Shown: positions 38,570-47,533 of the stretch, piece after piece
How positions within the stretch are numbered: position 1 is the stretch's first letter
How the letters are laid out: each line of letters begins with the position of its first letter
NCBI RefSeq assembly: GCF_012641185.1
Contig: NZ_JAAXLK010000019.1
Span: 1-61,172 of the forward strand
Reading direction: 5' to 3'
DNA from: Levilactobacillus tujiorum
Lineage (GTDB): Bacteria > Bacillota > Bacilli > Lactobacillales > Lactobacillaceae
DNA: 61,172 nucleotides
Program-made: the position numbers and the translations under genes
Notes under the pieces: model-generated
What the model was told of the DNA's origin: nothing
The model's input: the letters and a program-made list of their open reading frames with translations, nothing else
Databases searched by the model: none

Positions 38570-39043
38570 TTGGCTAAGAAGAAGTCGAAGAAGACGCCAG
38601 ATAACGTATTGGCTCAGAACCGCAAGGCCCGGCACGATTATTTCGTGACCGAGACCGTTGAGGCGGGGCTAGTGTTGACCGGAACCGAGATTAAATCGAT
38701 TCGGGAACGGCGCATTAATTTGCAAGACGGGTTTGCTCAGGTTCGGAATAATGAAGCGTGGTTAATGAATGTACACATTAACGAGTACATTCAAGGGAAC
38801 CGGTTCAATCACGATCCGTTACGGAATCGCAAACTACTCTTGCACAAGAAACAAATTCATCGGCTCGGTATCGCAGCTCAGGATAAAGGGGTGACCCTGA
38901 TTCCGCTCAAAGTTTACCTAAAGCATGGTTTTGCTAAGGTACTCATTGGCGTTGCGCACGGAAAACGAGAATTTGATAAGCGAGAAACAATCAAACGACG
39001 CGAACAGGACCGGCAGATTGCGCGGGTCATGAAGCGTTACTAA
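38570..39043 (+). CDS. smpB: SsrA-binding protein SmpB
   Basis: Binds tmRNA and delivers it to stalled ribosomes. 157 residues with [39 protein letters not shown] and the basic C-terminal tail [16 protein letters not shown]. It starts at TTG 38570 after GCGAGGTGA. It is probably co-transcribed with rnr, and a strong terminator follows. I did not find the tmRNA gene nearby. Confidence 0.96.
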   Translation: MAKKKSKKTPDNVLAQNRKARHDYFVTETVEAGLVLTGTEIKSIRERRINLQDGFAQVRNNEAWLMNVHINEYIQGNRFNHDPLRNRKLLLHKKQIHRLGIAAQDKGVTLIPLKVYLKHGFAKVLIGVAHGKREFDKRETIKRREQDRQIARVMKRY

Positions 39044-39049
39044 TCGAGG

Positions 39050-39090
39050 AGTACCAGCTGGACCGGTGATGGTTTGGCTGGTACTTTTTT
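39050..39090 (+). terminator. Terminator after smpB
   Basis: AGTACCAGC (39050-39058) pairs with GCTGGTACT (39077-39085), then TTTTTT. Confidence 0.88.
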
Positions 39091-39469
39091 AGTTACGCCA
39101 ATTTTAGTCATCAAAGTGGACAATTTTGTTAGTTGAGAGGACGGTCAGGATGTGACTATACTCACGAATACTTAATCTGTAACGATAAATGGAAACTAAG
39201 AATGAGGAGATGGCGGTATGCTGAAATGGTGTCAGCTTAGGTAGTCTCAGATAAAATATAGCGGATGAACATTTGTATGGATTGATATATCAGCGCTTAT
39301 AGTGGTTAATCTCTCGTTACCAGTTAAAGGTAATCTTAGCGGATAAAATTGTTTGAATAACCAAGCAATCGTGTTATCATGTGATTGGTAGAATGGTTGA
39401 AACAATAAATGATTTACAATAACGCAATAAGCGGGTTGTTTATCTATTCGTTAGAGAGGGGGAACCGTC
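39091..39469. other. AT-rich spacer between smpB and the BspA-like gene
   Basis: No gene of normal size is seen. An eight-codon frame (39218-39244) has GAGGAG upstream but no support as a gene. A weak promoter-like TTGTTT with TTATCAT lies around 39347-39380. Nothing else stands out. Confidence 0.55.
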
Positions 39470-41236
39470 GTGAAGAAAACAGCAGGTCTATTATTGGCGG
39501 GACTGGCCTTAGGACTGATCCAGCCAATCGGTGAAATCGTTTCACCAGAAGCGTGGTCGCAATCGGTGGCTCAAGCAGCCGTAGTCAAGGCAACACCTGT
39601 CACCGGACGGTATGGCACCGTCACGTGGCGATTGACCGCCGATGGCACCCTTCATTTGGGGGCTGGACAATTAGGGGAGCCAACCAATCTAATTGCGAAT
39701 ACAGGCCAGCTAGCGACTCAAATTGTCCTGGCACAAGGCGGAACACCCACGGCCGCAACCACACAGGCCGCCGCCGATCAGGTTACCAGCGTGGTCTTGG
39801 ATGGGCCAGTTAAGGCGCCCGAAGATGCGACGGGACTGTTTGCACAACTGAGAAATGTTACCGCCTACAAGAACCTGGCGCAGTTAGATACCAGTGAGAC
39901 AACCACGATGAAAACCATGTTCTTAGTCAATGATTTTGACGGTTCCCCCACGTCACTCGACGTCAGTCACTTTGATACGTCGAAGGTGACTAATATGGAC
40001 TTCATGTTTTACGGTCTATCTCAACTCACGCAACTCGATGTGAGTCACTGGGACACGGGAAATGTGACGAGTCTCATGTCCACGTTTAGAGGCGATGAGT
40101 CGCTAACAACACTCGACTTTGCAGCCGGGACGTTTGCAAGTCTCAGTAACGTGATGTACGCGTTTGGTGGTGCCGGCGTCCAAACCATTCGTTTGCCAAA
40201 ATTTGCACCACCAAGTAATTTTTCTGGATTTTACATGTTTACTAATGCGAGTGAACTGTCGACGTTGACGCTGGGACCCGCTACCATTCTTGGCGCGTCG
40301 ACGGGATTAACGACGCCTAAAGCTAATGACACGTACACCGGTTCTTGGCAGGCTGTGGGGGATGGCACGGCACAGAATCCCCTGGGTGAAAAATTCGCAA
40401 CCGGGTCAGCCGTGGCGGCGCAGTATAATCAGGCAGATAAGCCCAGCGCGGTTGAAACATACGTCTGGGAGCCGGTTGATCGGGCAATTGAGCCGCCAGT
40501 CGTCGAGCCACCCGTGGTCACACCGCCAGACAACACGGCGGCACCCGTGAGTGTTCGGTACGTAGATGACAAGCAACAAACGCTGACAAGTGATCGAACG
40601 TTGACCGGTCAGTTAGGGGACACGTACACTGCAGAACAGCTTACTTTTGATGGCTATCATCTCGCTAAGATCGAGGGGGCTAAGACCGGGACGTTCTCCA
40701 AGTCAGCTCAAACCGTGACGTTCCATTACGCCCCAGATTTAGCGACTGGCGGTGACGGTGCGACGGTGGTTCCCGTTAACGGCGTGGTTTACGCGACTAA
40801 AAAGATTGGCTTGTATCGAACGAAGACGTTTACGAAACAATCACGCCAATTTTTCTACGCTAAACAGTCCCGGACACAACGGCCCATGTTTGTCGTGACC
40901 GGCTACGCAACCTCCAAGAATGGCCATCGCCGCTATCGGGTCAGAGACGTCAATCATCATAGCAAGATGGCCGGTAAGACGGGCTATATTACCGCCAACA
41001 AGGCTTATGTGAGCTCCGCCTACTATGCAAAACGCCAGGCTAAGATTAAGGTGATCAACGCACAGGGAATTAATAGTTATCGTCAGGTTGCCCTTAAGAG
41101 AAAGGTTAAACATTATCGCAAAGGGCAGGCACTCAAGGTTAAGAAGATTGTGAACTACCGTAAAACGACACGCTTTGTCCTGACGAATGGGCAATATGTA
41201 ACCGCCAATAAAAAATTGGTAATAGCAGCAGAATAG
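39470..41236 (+). CDS. Secreted BspA-type leucine-rich-repeat protein with MucBP and DUF5776-like C-terminus
   Basis: 588 residues. A signal peptide (1-37, ending VAQAA) is followed by YGTVTWRLTADGTLHLGAG, a typical BspA entry motif. DUF285 repeats follow (SLDVSHFDTSKVTNMDFMF, QLDVSHWDTGNVTSLMSTF). After a proline-rich linker comes a MucBP-like module (PVSVRYVDDKQQTLTSDRTL). Two repeated Tyr/Lys-rich C-terminal segments (VVYATKKIGLYRTKTFTKQS and later) resemble DUF5776/SLAP wall-binding domains. No LPXTG is present, so non-covalent wall attachment is likely. AGAGAGGGGG precedes the GTG start. Adhesion is inferred from domains only. Confidence 0.82.
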   Translation: MKKTAGLLLAGLALGLIQPIGEIVSPEAWSQSVAQAAVVKATPVTGRYGTVTWRLTADGTLHLGAGQLGEPTNLIANTGQLATQIVLAQGGTPTAATTQAAADQVTSVVLDGPVKAPEDATGLFAQLRNVTAYKNLAQLDTSETTTMKTMFLVNDFDGSPTSLDVSHFDTSKVTNMDFMFYGLSQLTQLDVSHWDTGNVTSLMSTFRGDESLTTLDFAAGTFASLSNVMYAFGGAGVQTIRLPKFAPPSNFSGFYMFTNASELSTLTLGPATILGASTGLTTPKANDTYTGSWQAVGDGTAQNPLGEKFATGSAVAAQYNQADKPSAVETYVWEPVDRAIEPPVVEPPVVTPPDNTAAPVSVRYVDDKQQTLTSDRTLTGQLGDTYTAEQLTFDGYHLAKIEGAKTGTFSKSAQTVTFHYAPDLATGGDGATVVPVNGVVYATKKIGLYRTKTFTKQSRQFFYAKQSRTQRPMFVVTGYATSKNGHRRYRVRDVNHHSKMAGKTGYITANKAYVSSAYYAKRQAKIKVINAQGINSYRQVALKRKVKHYRKGQALKVKKIVNYRKTTRFVLTNGQYVTANKKLVIAAE

Positions 41237-41241
41237 ACGAA

Positions 41242-41273
41242 AATGCGGCCGGGACAATTGTCTCGGCCGCATT
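41242..41273. terminator. Bidirectional terminator
   Basis: AATGCGGCC (41242-41250) pairs with GGCCGCATT (41265-41273). It lies between the convergent BspA-like and LURP-one-like genes. Confidence 0.75.
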
Positions 41274-41280
41274 GGGTTGT

Positions 41281-41835
41281 TTATTCTTTTTTGGAGATGG
41301 GGGTCACCCCATTAGATGGCAGCGCGTGAGGCGACCAGAGCGGTCGTACTGTGAGCGCAGACCCTTGGGATTTCTTACCCCAGCGGTCGAGGATGGAGGC
41401 TAAGCAAATCACGAGTGCCTCGTGGTCGGGTTGATCGACCGTTAATTCGATGGTGCCCCCGCCAGACTGACTCACACGATCAATGCTGGCAATGCTTTCT
41501 CGGCCATGGGTGATGCTGAAGTGGCCGCTATTAATATTCCCCATGATGACCCAGTTCAGCCCCCGGACGAATAGGACTTCGCGGATGACGCCGAAGGTCT
41601 TGCTGACGTGGCCCACCGTTTGGCGATGATAGATCAAGCGAAATTTAGGCAGAAGGCCCAGCGTCTCTTGTTTGATCTCGCCCTCTAGTGCACCGTCGAT
41701 CGTATAGACCGATAGGACATCGGCACGTAAGCCCCATTTGCCCACGAGGAGGTAGCGTGAGTCGTTATTGGCATCACGAATGACAGTCGTTGCTTTGGCC
41801 GACAAGGCGGCTTGATTAAGATACAGTTTACGCAT
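41281..41835 (-). CDS. LURP-one-related (YxjI-like) protein
   Basis: 184 residues with the beta-rich LURP-one pattern: MRKLYLNQAALSAKATTVIR, YLLVGKWGLRADVLSVYTID, IKQETLGLLPKFRLIY and VIREVLFVRGLNWVIMGNI. The family (tubby-like fold) has members in plants and bacteria with no agreed bacterial function. The start is ATG 41835 after GGAGGGG read leftward. It stands alone and leftward, convergent with the BspA-like gene. Confidence 0.7.
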   Translation of the reverse strand: MRKLYLNQAALSAKATTVIRDANNDSRYLLVGKWGLRADVLSVYTIDGALEGEIKQETLGLLPKFRLIYHRQTVGHVSKTFGVIREVLFVRGLNWVIMGNINSGHFSITHGRESIASIDRVSQSGGGTIELTVDQPDHEALVICLASILDRWGKKSQGSALTVRPLWSPHALPSNGVTPISKKE

Positions 41836-42054
41836 GAAGCCCCTCCTTTGGACATTTTGTGAGTCATTACAATGAGAGATGATGGTTGTAGGGTAACACC
41901 CAAACCAGCCGATGTTAACTAATTACCCAATGCTTTCGTCATTTGAGCAGAGCTTAGTTAATGATTATTTTCATTCTAACATGTTTTGCAGTTTACGTTC
42001 GACAATATCATTTGCAGCTTGGTTATGATAGAATAAAAACGTGAGGTGTTGGGA

Positions 42055-42777
42055 ATGAAACCGTTTATTCATAATGATTGGTGGCCGGTCTTAGAGCCGG
42101 AATTTGAGCAAGATTATTATCAACAATTGCGCCGCTTCTTGGTGTCGGAGTACCAGCATTACGAGATTTATCCGGATATGTATCATATCTTTACGGCTTT
42201 TGAATGGACGCCGTTTAGTCAGGTTAAGGTGGTCATCTTAGGCCAAGATCCTTACCACAATCCGGGTCAAGCCCATGGGTGTAGTTTCTCGGTATTGCCG
42301 GGGACACCACTGCCACCGTCGTTACAGAATATCTACAAGGAATTGCAAGACGATCTGGGGATTCAGCCAGTGAGCCATGGCTATCTGGAAAAGTGGGCCA
42401 AGCAAGGTGTTCTGCTATTGAACTCCGTGTTGACCGTACGCTATGGCAAAGCTTTTTCCCATCAGGGCCACGGTTGGGAGCGTCTAACGGACGTTGCGAT
42501 TTCTAAGTTGTCGGAGCGACCGGAGCCGGTAGTCTTCATTCTGTGGGGTGCTGCTGCTCGCTCAAAGATCAAGTTGATCGATACCAAGACCAACATTGTC
42601 TTGCAGGCACCGCATCCGAGCCCGTTATCGGCTTACCGCGGATTCTTCGGTTCCAAGCCGTTTTCAAAAACCAACATCGCATTAACATCATTGGGTGAAA
42701 CGCCCATCGATTGGCAGCTGCCAGAACACGTGACTGTTGATGATGGACCTGACACCACAACCAACCAACAAGCATAG
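42055..42777 (+). CDS. ung: Uracil-DNA glycosylase
   Basis: Removes uracil from DNA in base-excision repair. About 240 residues. Water-activating loop [20 protein letters not shown] and the C-terminal histidine loop [15 protein letters not shown] are intact. A frame opens at GTG 42046, but GAGG at 42043-42046 fits ATG 42055 with 8-nt spacing. TCGACA and TATGAT upstream (about 41999-42029) may form the promoter. pta follows 43 bp later. Confidence 0.96.
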   Translation: MKPFIHNDWWPVLEPEFEQDYYQQLRRFLVSEYQHYEIYPDMYHIFTAFEWTPFSQVKVVILGQDPYHNPGQAHGCSFSVLPGTPLPPSLQNIYKELQDDLGIQPVSHGYLEKWAKQGVLLLNSVLTVRYGKAFSHQGHGWERLTDVAISKLSERPEPVVFILWGAAARSKIKLIDTKTNIVLQAPHPSPLSAYRGFFGSKPFSKTNIALTSLGETPIDWQLPEHVTVDDGPDTTTNQQA

Positions 42778-42820
42778 GCACAGAATTGATTCGTGGGATA
42801 TTTTATGGAGGTCATCATTT

Positions 42821-43798
42821 ATGGAACTTTTTGATAGTCTTAAACAAAAGATCAACGGACAAAATAAAACCATCGTCTTCCCAGAAGGTACCGACGTACG
42901 GGTACTGGGAGCAGCTAGTCGTTTAGCAGCCGATGGGTTAATTCACGCCATCGTTTTAGGCAAACAAAGTGACATTAAGAAAACGGCGATTAATAACGCG
43001 ATTGATCTGGAACCATTAACTATCTTGGATCCAGCAACGATGCCAGCAGAACAACATCAAGCGATGTTGGATGCGCTCGTTGAACGGCGGAAGGGTAAGA
43101 ATACGCCGGAACAGGCGGCCAAGATGCTGGAAGATCCTAACTACATTGGGACCATGATGGTGTACATGGGTCAGGCTGATGGGATGGTCTCTGGCGCAAT
43201 CCACGCAACCGGTGATACGGTGCGGCCAGCGCTACAAATCATTAAGACGAAGCCCGGCGTGCGGCGGATCAGTGGTGCCTTCATCATGCAAAAGGGCGAT
43301 GAACGTTACGTCTTCGCCGACTGTGCGATTAATATTGAATTGGACGCAGCGGGGATGGCCGAAGTTGCCGTTGAAAGCGCCCAGACTGCTAAGATCTTTG
43401 ATATTGATCCTAAGGTCGCCTTACTTAGCTTCTCGACCAAAGGCTCAGCCAAGGGTGACATGGTAACCAAAGTTCAAGAAGCCACTAAGTTAGCCCATGA
43501 GGCAGCACCGGAGCTTGCCGTTGATGGGGAACTGCAATTTGATGCGGCCTTTGTTCAAAGTGTGGCTGCTCAAAAAGCCCCAGATTCAAAGGTTGCCGGC
43601 CAAGCTAACGTCTTTGTCTTCCCAGAATTGCAATCTGGCAATATCGGCTATAAGATTGCACAACGCTTCGGTGGGTTTGAAGCGATTGGACCAATCTTAC
43701 AGGGACTCAACAAACCGGTATCTGATCTGTCACGGGGCTGCAATGAAGAGGATGTTTACAAGGTCGCCATTATTACCGCGGCACAGTCTGTAAACTAA
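42821..43798 (+). CDS. pta: Phosphate acetyltransferase
   Basis: Interconverts acetyl-CoA and acetyl phosphate, feeding acetate/ATP formation. 325 residues, the short Pta type: KTIVFPEGTDVRVLGAASRL, MVSGAIHATGDTVRPALQIIK, and the C-terminal PVSDLSRGCNEEDVYKVA. GGAGGTCATCATTT supports ATG 42821; the open frame from 42737 overlaps ung. The ung-pta-tsaE order is common in lactobacilli. A terminator follows. Confidence 0.96.
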   Translation: MELFDSLKQKINGQNKTIVFPEGTDVRVLGAASRLAADGLIHAIVLGKQSDIKKTAINNAIDLEPLTILDPATMPAEQHQAMLDALVERRKGKNTPEQAAKMLEDPNYIGTMMVYMGQADGMVSGAIHATGDTVRPALQIIKTKPGVRRISGAFIMQKGDERYVFADCAINIELDAAGMAEVAVESAQTAKIFDIDPKVALLSFSTKGSAKGDMVTKVQEATKLAHEAAPELAVDGELQFDAAFVQSVAAQKAPDSKVAGQANVFVFPELQSGNIGYKIAQRFGGFEAIGPILQGLNKPVSDLSRGCNEEDVYKVAIITAAQSVN

Positions 43799-43844
43799 AT
43801 TAAATGATAGATCATTAATTATCTGATAGACCAATGATCAAGTG

Positions 43845-43880
43845 CCCGGATTGCTATTTGTTAGCAGTCCGGGTATTATT
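43845..43880 (+). terminator. Terminator after pta
   Basis: CCCGGATTGC (43845-43854) faces GCAGTCCGGG (43864-43873), followed by TATTATTT. Confidence 0.75.
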
Positions 43881-43952
43881 TGTGAGGGCAAGTTTTGACT
43901 AAACCATGTGTGAATTAAGACTAATTATTTAGAAGTAAAGGGGAAAGAGACA

Positions 43953-44429
43953 ATGTTTGAAGTAACAGTCAAGAGTCCAGAAGCCACGATGGCGCTGGGA
44001 CAACGGCTAGCACCGAGCCTTCAGCCGCGAGATGTGATCTTGCTTGATGGCGACCTTGGCGCTGGCAAGACGACCTTTACCAAAGGACTGGCGCAAGGCT
44101 TAGGGATTACCCGCAACGTCAAGAGTCCAACGTTTACGATTATTCGTGAATATCAGGGGGGAAGAATTCCGCTGTACCATATGGACGTTTACCGCCTGGA
44201 AGAGGGCGGTGGCGATGAGCTAGGCCTCGATGAATACTTCAATGGCGACGGGGTCAACGTGGTCGAGTGGTCGACCTTTATCGCAGATGAACTACCAGCG
44301 AACTACCTGCGGATTGTGTTCAAACGCGATGATGCTGCTGGTGAGAATCAACGCACGCTCCGCTTCGAACCCCAAGGCGCTCACTTTGAAAAGCTCGTTC
44401 AACATTTGGAGGATGCTTCTCATGAGTGA
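43953..44429 (+). CDS. tsaE: tRNA threonylcarbamoyladenosine biosynthesis ATPase TsaE
   Basis: ATPase needed, with TsaB/TsaD, for the t6A modification of ANN-decoding tRNAs. 158 residues: Walker A GDLGAGKT at 33-40, switch region [23 protein letters not shown], and [24 protein letters not shown] precedes the ATG. Its last 8 nt overlap the next gene, which fits the frequent tsaE-rimI pairing. Confidence 0.93.
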   Translation: MFEVTVKSPEATMALGQRLAPSLQPRDVILLDGDLGAGKTTFTKGLAQGLGITRNVKSPTFTIIREYQGGRIPLYHMDVYRLEEGGGDELGLDEYFNGDGVNVVEWSTFIADELPANYLRIVFKRDDAAGENQRTLRFEPQGAHFEKLVQHLEDASHE

Positions 44430-44931
44430 AGATGTGACCATTCGTTTACCGGGTGCGGCAGATGCTGTGGCCTTACTGGCGCTACTGGAGCGGTTGCAGC
44501 AGGAAAGCGATACGTTTAGCTTAGCGGATGCGGATGATCCAATCAGCGCCGCACAAGAGGCGGAACAACTTGAGCAAATCAAGCAGAGCTCCAAGCATTT
44601 GCTGTTGGTCGCCTGTCTAGGTCGCCAGTTGCTAGGCGTGTTGTCAATCTCGCCAACCCCACAGGGAAATGTCGGTGAATTAGGGATTGCAGTGGAAAAG
44701 ACCTACTGGCATTTGGGCATTGGCACCGCACTCGTCGATGAGGCGTTGTACTGGGCGGATACGGCTAGCAGTCTGCAAGCTGTGGGCCTCATCGTGCAAA
44801 CGCGAAACGTTGCGGCAGTGAAATTGTATGAAAAGATGGGATTTGTGCGCACGCCGACACCACCCGAAATGGTGACTGATGACGATGGCGAACAGGTCAA
44901 GGCAGTGGAAATGGTTTACCGACTCGATTAG
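44422..44931 (+). CDS. GNAT family N-acetyltransferase (next to tsaE)
   Basis: 169 residues. The start is ATG 44422, overlapping the tsaE end by 8 nt, with TTGGAGGATG upstream; the longer open frame from 44230 is antisensical to tsaE's frame. GNAT motif A is GELGIAVEKTYWHLGIGTALVDEAL, and motif B is VGLIVQTRNVAAVKLYEKMGF. The position suggests a RimI-like role, but the sequence looks more like a general YhhY/PhnO-type acetyltransferase. Substrate unknown. Confidence 0.8.
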   Translation: MSEDVTIRLPGAADAVALLALLERLQQESDTFSLADADDPISAAQEAEQLEQIKQSSKHLLLVACLGRQLLGVLSISPTPQGNVGELGIAVEKTYWHLGIGTALVDEALYWADTASSLQAVGLIVQTRNVAAVKLYEKMGFVRTPTPPEMVTDDDGEQVKAVEMVYRLD

Positions 44932-44975
44932 CGAGAGTGGTCAGCTGCAACCCTTTGTTTAAGAGTTGGGAAATC

Positions 44976-45013
44976 AAAAAGCACGAAACCTCAATTTGGT
45001 TTCGTGCCTTTTT
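44976..45013. terminator. Bidirectional terminator
   Basis: AAAAAGCACGAAACC (44976-44990) pairs with GGTTTCGTGCCTTTTT (44998-45013). It serves both the acetyltransferase gene and the leftward exonuclease gene. Confidence 0.88.
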
Positions 45014-45026
45014 GGCCTTGGTACAG

Positions 45027-45563
45027 TTAAGCGTTAACGGTAACAAAGTTTTTAAGCGGTTGTGTACCGAAGTGATTGGCTTCGTATAGCAGAATATTGG
45101 CACACGCCAGACTGTCATCGAGGGCGTTATGGTGATGATGAAGATCAATGCCTAGTTCATCGCATACGGTATTTAATTTGTGATTCGGAAATTCGGGGAA
45201 AAACTTGCGACTCGTCTTGACGGTGTCGAGGGTTAAGTAGCGTGCCGTTGGCAAATTATAGTGCTCTAGGGTGCTACGTAGGACGCCGTTATCAAAGGAC
45301 GCATTGTGCGCAATGACGAGCCGGTCCCGTTGGAAGAAGGGGGCAACGTGATCCCACAACTCCGGAAAGGTTGGGGCATTGGCGACATCTCGTTCATGAA
45401 TCCCGTGAATTTGAACATTCCGCCAGAAAAAATCAGTGTCAGGTTTGATCAATGAGTAAAACTCATCGACCACTTGACTGTTACGGACGATGGTGAGGGC
45501 TAGGGAACACGCGCTGTAACGCTTACCGCTAGCTGTTTCAAAGTCCATGGCAACGAAATTCAA
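45027..45563 (-). CDS. DnaQ-like 3'-5' exonuclease (DEDDh family)
   Basis: 178 residues. Exo I FVAMDFETAS supplies the first Asp/Glu, Exo II is VIAHNASFDNGVL, and Exo III is HHHNALDDSLACANIL with the DEDDh histidine. The size matches stand-alone epsilon-like exonucleases rather than PolC. The start is TTG 45563 behind AAGGGATGATC. It lies 24 bp after the AP-endonuclease gene on the same strand, so a repair-related pair is plausible. Confidence 0.88.
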   Translation of the reverse strand: MNFVAMDFETASGKRYSACSLALTIVRNSQVVDEFYSLIKPDTDFFWRNVQIHGIHERDVANAPTFPELWDHVAPFFQRDRLVIAHNASFDNGVLRSTLEHYNLPTARYLTLDTVKTSRKFFPEFPNHKLNTVCDELGIDLHHHHNALDDSLACANILLYEANHFGTQPLKNFVTVNA

Positions 45564-45587
45564 AAATGATCATCCCTTCAAAATGGT

Positions 45588-46352
45588 TTAGACGGTCAAC
45601 CCGTCAACATCGAGCTCGACCGGACAATGGTCGGAGCCCATGATTTGGTCTAATATTTTAGCGTCTTTTAAGTGATCTTGCAAGCGTTGGCTCGTGACGA
45701 AATAGTCGATGCGCCAGCCAGCGTTGTTGTCTCTGGCATGGAAGCGGTAGCTCCACCAAGAGTAGCGTTCCGTTGCATCCGGATTGAAATAACGGAAGGT
45801 GTCGGTATATCCCGCAGCGAGTAGCGCGCTGAATTTCTCACGTTCCTCGTCGGTGAACCCGGCGTTCTTATGGTTAGTCTTGGGGTTCTTGAGGTCAATT
45901 TCAGTGTGGGCGACGTTGAGGTCCCCGCAGAAGATCACGGGTTTCTTAGCGTTAAGCTCCTGAATGAAGGCCAGAAAGGCGGTTTCCCATCCCATGCGAA
46001 AGTCCAGCCGTTTCAGACCACTCCCCGAGTTCGGCGTGTAGCAGGTTAACACGTAAAAATCAGGATACTCCAAGGTGATTGCCCGGCCCTCGTGGTCGAA
46101 ATCAGGCGCATTGATACCATAAATCACGTTTAACGGCTTGTGTTTGGTAAATAACGCCGTTCCAGAATAGCCCTTACGTTCGGCGTAATTCCAGTATTGA
46201 TAGTAGCCTGGCAAGTCAAGGTCAATCTGGCCCGCTTGCAGCTTAGTCTCTTGCACGCCGAAGAAGTCAGCGTCCAACGACTTAAATGTTTCCATAAAGT
46301 TCTTTTTGACAATCGCTCGAAGCCCATTAACATTCCAAGAAATAAATTTCAT
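45588..46352 (-). CDS. exoA: Exodeoxyribonuclease III / AP endonuclease
   Basis: Cuts DNA at abasic sites in base-excision repair. 254 residues of the ExoIII family: MKFISWNVNGLRAIVKKNF at the N-terminus, FFGVQETKL with the metal glutamate, FCGDLNVAHTEIDL, YRFHARDNNAGWRIDYF and catalytic GSDHCPVEL at the end. GGAGGTGCGG lies upstream read leftward. It and ung are both within 4 kb, two steps of the same repair pathway. Confidence 0.95.
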   Translation of the reverse strand: MKFISWNVNGLRAIVKKNFMETFKSLDADFFGVQETKLQAGQIDLDLPGYYQYWNYAERKGYSGTALFTKHKPLNVIYGINAPDFDHEGRAITLEYPDFYVLTCYTPNSGSGLKRLDFRMGWETAFLAFIQELNAKKPVIFCGDLNVAHTEIDLKNPKTNHKNAGFTDEEREKFSALLAAGYTDTFRYFNPDATERYSWWSYRFHARDNNAGWRIDYFVTSQRLQDHLKDAKILDQIMGSDHCPVELDVDGLTV

Positions 46353-46519
46353 GACCGCACCTCCAACTGTTACCTCTTAGTATACCAGAAGTTGCGGTCG
46401 AGTTAGGGGCGTTAGCCTACTAGCCTGGAGGTGAGCGCTAATGAGCGTAGGATTAGCAAAAAATAGCGTTTTTCTTATGAATCAATGCGCGGGACGTGCG
46501 GTAGTGGGGGAATCCATGG

Positions 46520-46525
46520 TAAAAT
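46520..46525 (+). promoter_or_regulatory. Extended -10 of murB
   Basis: TGGTAAAAT at 46517-46525 has the TGn extension; murB begins 75 bp downstream. Confidence 0.5.
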
Positions 46526-46600
46526 AGCCCTATGACTGTTGTTTGGTGAGCTTATGTAGCGTTTTACTGAATAGCAACTTTTGAGAAACGAAGGGAAATA

Positions 46601-47512
46601 ATGATGATGGAAGAGATTACGGCAGCATTTCCAGCGATTGAAATTTTACGAAACGAACCCTTGGCGCATTACACGCATACGTTGACCGGGGGGCCAGCTG
46701 ACTATCTGGCCTTTCCGACCAATATCCAAGAGACTAAATCGCTGTTGGCCTATGCTAATCAAGAAAAGTTACCCGTTACGGTGATTGGTAATGCCAGCAA
46801 TCTCATTGTTCGGGACGGTGGTATTCGCGGCCTGGTCATGATTTTGACCAAGATGAACACGATCACTGCTGACGGAAATACTGTGACAGCAGAAGCCGGT
46901 GCAGCCATGATTAAGACCACTCAGGTGGCCCAGGCGCATGCATTAAGCGGCGTTGAATTTGCCGCCGGAATCCCCGGTAGTGTCGGGGGCGCCGTTTTCA
47001 TGAACGCCGGGGCTTATGGGGGTGAAATCAGTGAAGCGGTCACCGCTGCGGAAGTGTTAACGCCTGAAGGTGAGATTCGAACGCTCAACGCTGAAGAATT
47101 AGACTTTGGCTACCGGCACAGTTCCGTTCAGGATTATCACGATATTATTTTAACGGCGACCTTTTCACTCAAACCCGGTGATGGGCAAGCTATTCAAGCG
47201 CAGATGGACGATCTGAACGCCCGTCGCGCTGCTAAACAACCCTTGGACTTGCCATCTTGTGGGAGTGTCTTTAAGCGACCTACTGGGCATTACACGGGCC
47301 AACTCATTCAAGAAGCGGGGTTGCAAGGCAAGCAGTTAGGTGGCGCTCAAGTATCAACGAAACACGCGGGCTTTATTGTGAATATTGACCATGCGACCGC
47401 AACGGACTATCTGAATTTAATTCACCACATTCAAGAGGTCATCTGGCAAGAAGACCAAGTTCACCTAGAAACCGAAGTTCGGATTATCGGTGAAGAACCA
47501 ACTTCAAAATAA
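46601..47512 (+). CDS. murB: UDP-N-acetylenolpyruvoylglucosamine reductase MurB
   Basis: NADPH- and FAD-dependent reduction that yields UDP-MurNAc for peptidoglycan. 303 residues, short type: [17 protein letters not shown]-binding [39 protein letters not shown], and [11 protein letters not shown] with the proton-donor serine. AAGGGA at 46591-46596 could serve ATG 46601, 46604 or 46607. Confidence 0.96.
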   Translation: MMMEEITAAFPAIEILRNEPLAHYTHTLTGGPADYLAFPTNIQETKSLLAYANQEKLPVTVIGNASNLIVRDGGIRGLVMILTKMNTITADGNTVTAEAGAAMIKTTQVAQAHALSGVEFAAGIPGSVGGAVFMNAGAYGGEISEAVTAAEVLTPEGEIRTLNAEELDFGYRHSSVQDYHDIILTATFSLKPGDGQAIQAQMDDLNARRAAKQPLDLPSCGSVFKRPTGHYTGQLIQEAGLQGKQLGGAQVSTKHAGFIVNIDHATATDYLNLIHHIQEVIWQEDQVHLETEVRIIGEEPTSK

Positions 47513-47533
47513 GAGAAAAAGGGGGGACCCTAT

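Noticed and set aside
39218-39244. Eight-codon frame MLKWCQLR behind GAGGAG
   Set aside because: Too short to support as a gene or leader peptide. No attenuator-like hairpin follows.
39044-39469. Possible tmRNA (ssrA) gene after smpB
   Set aside because: No tRNA-Ala-like acceptor ends and no tag reading frame ending in an ALAA-type sequence are visible.
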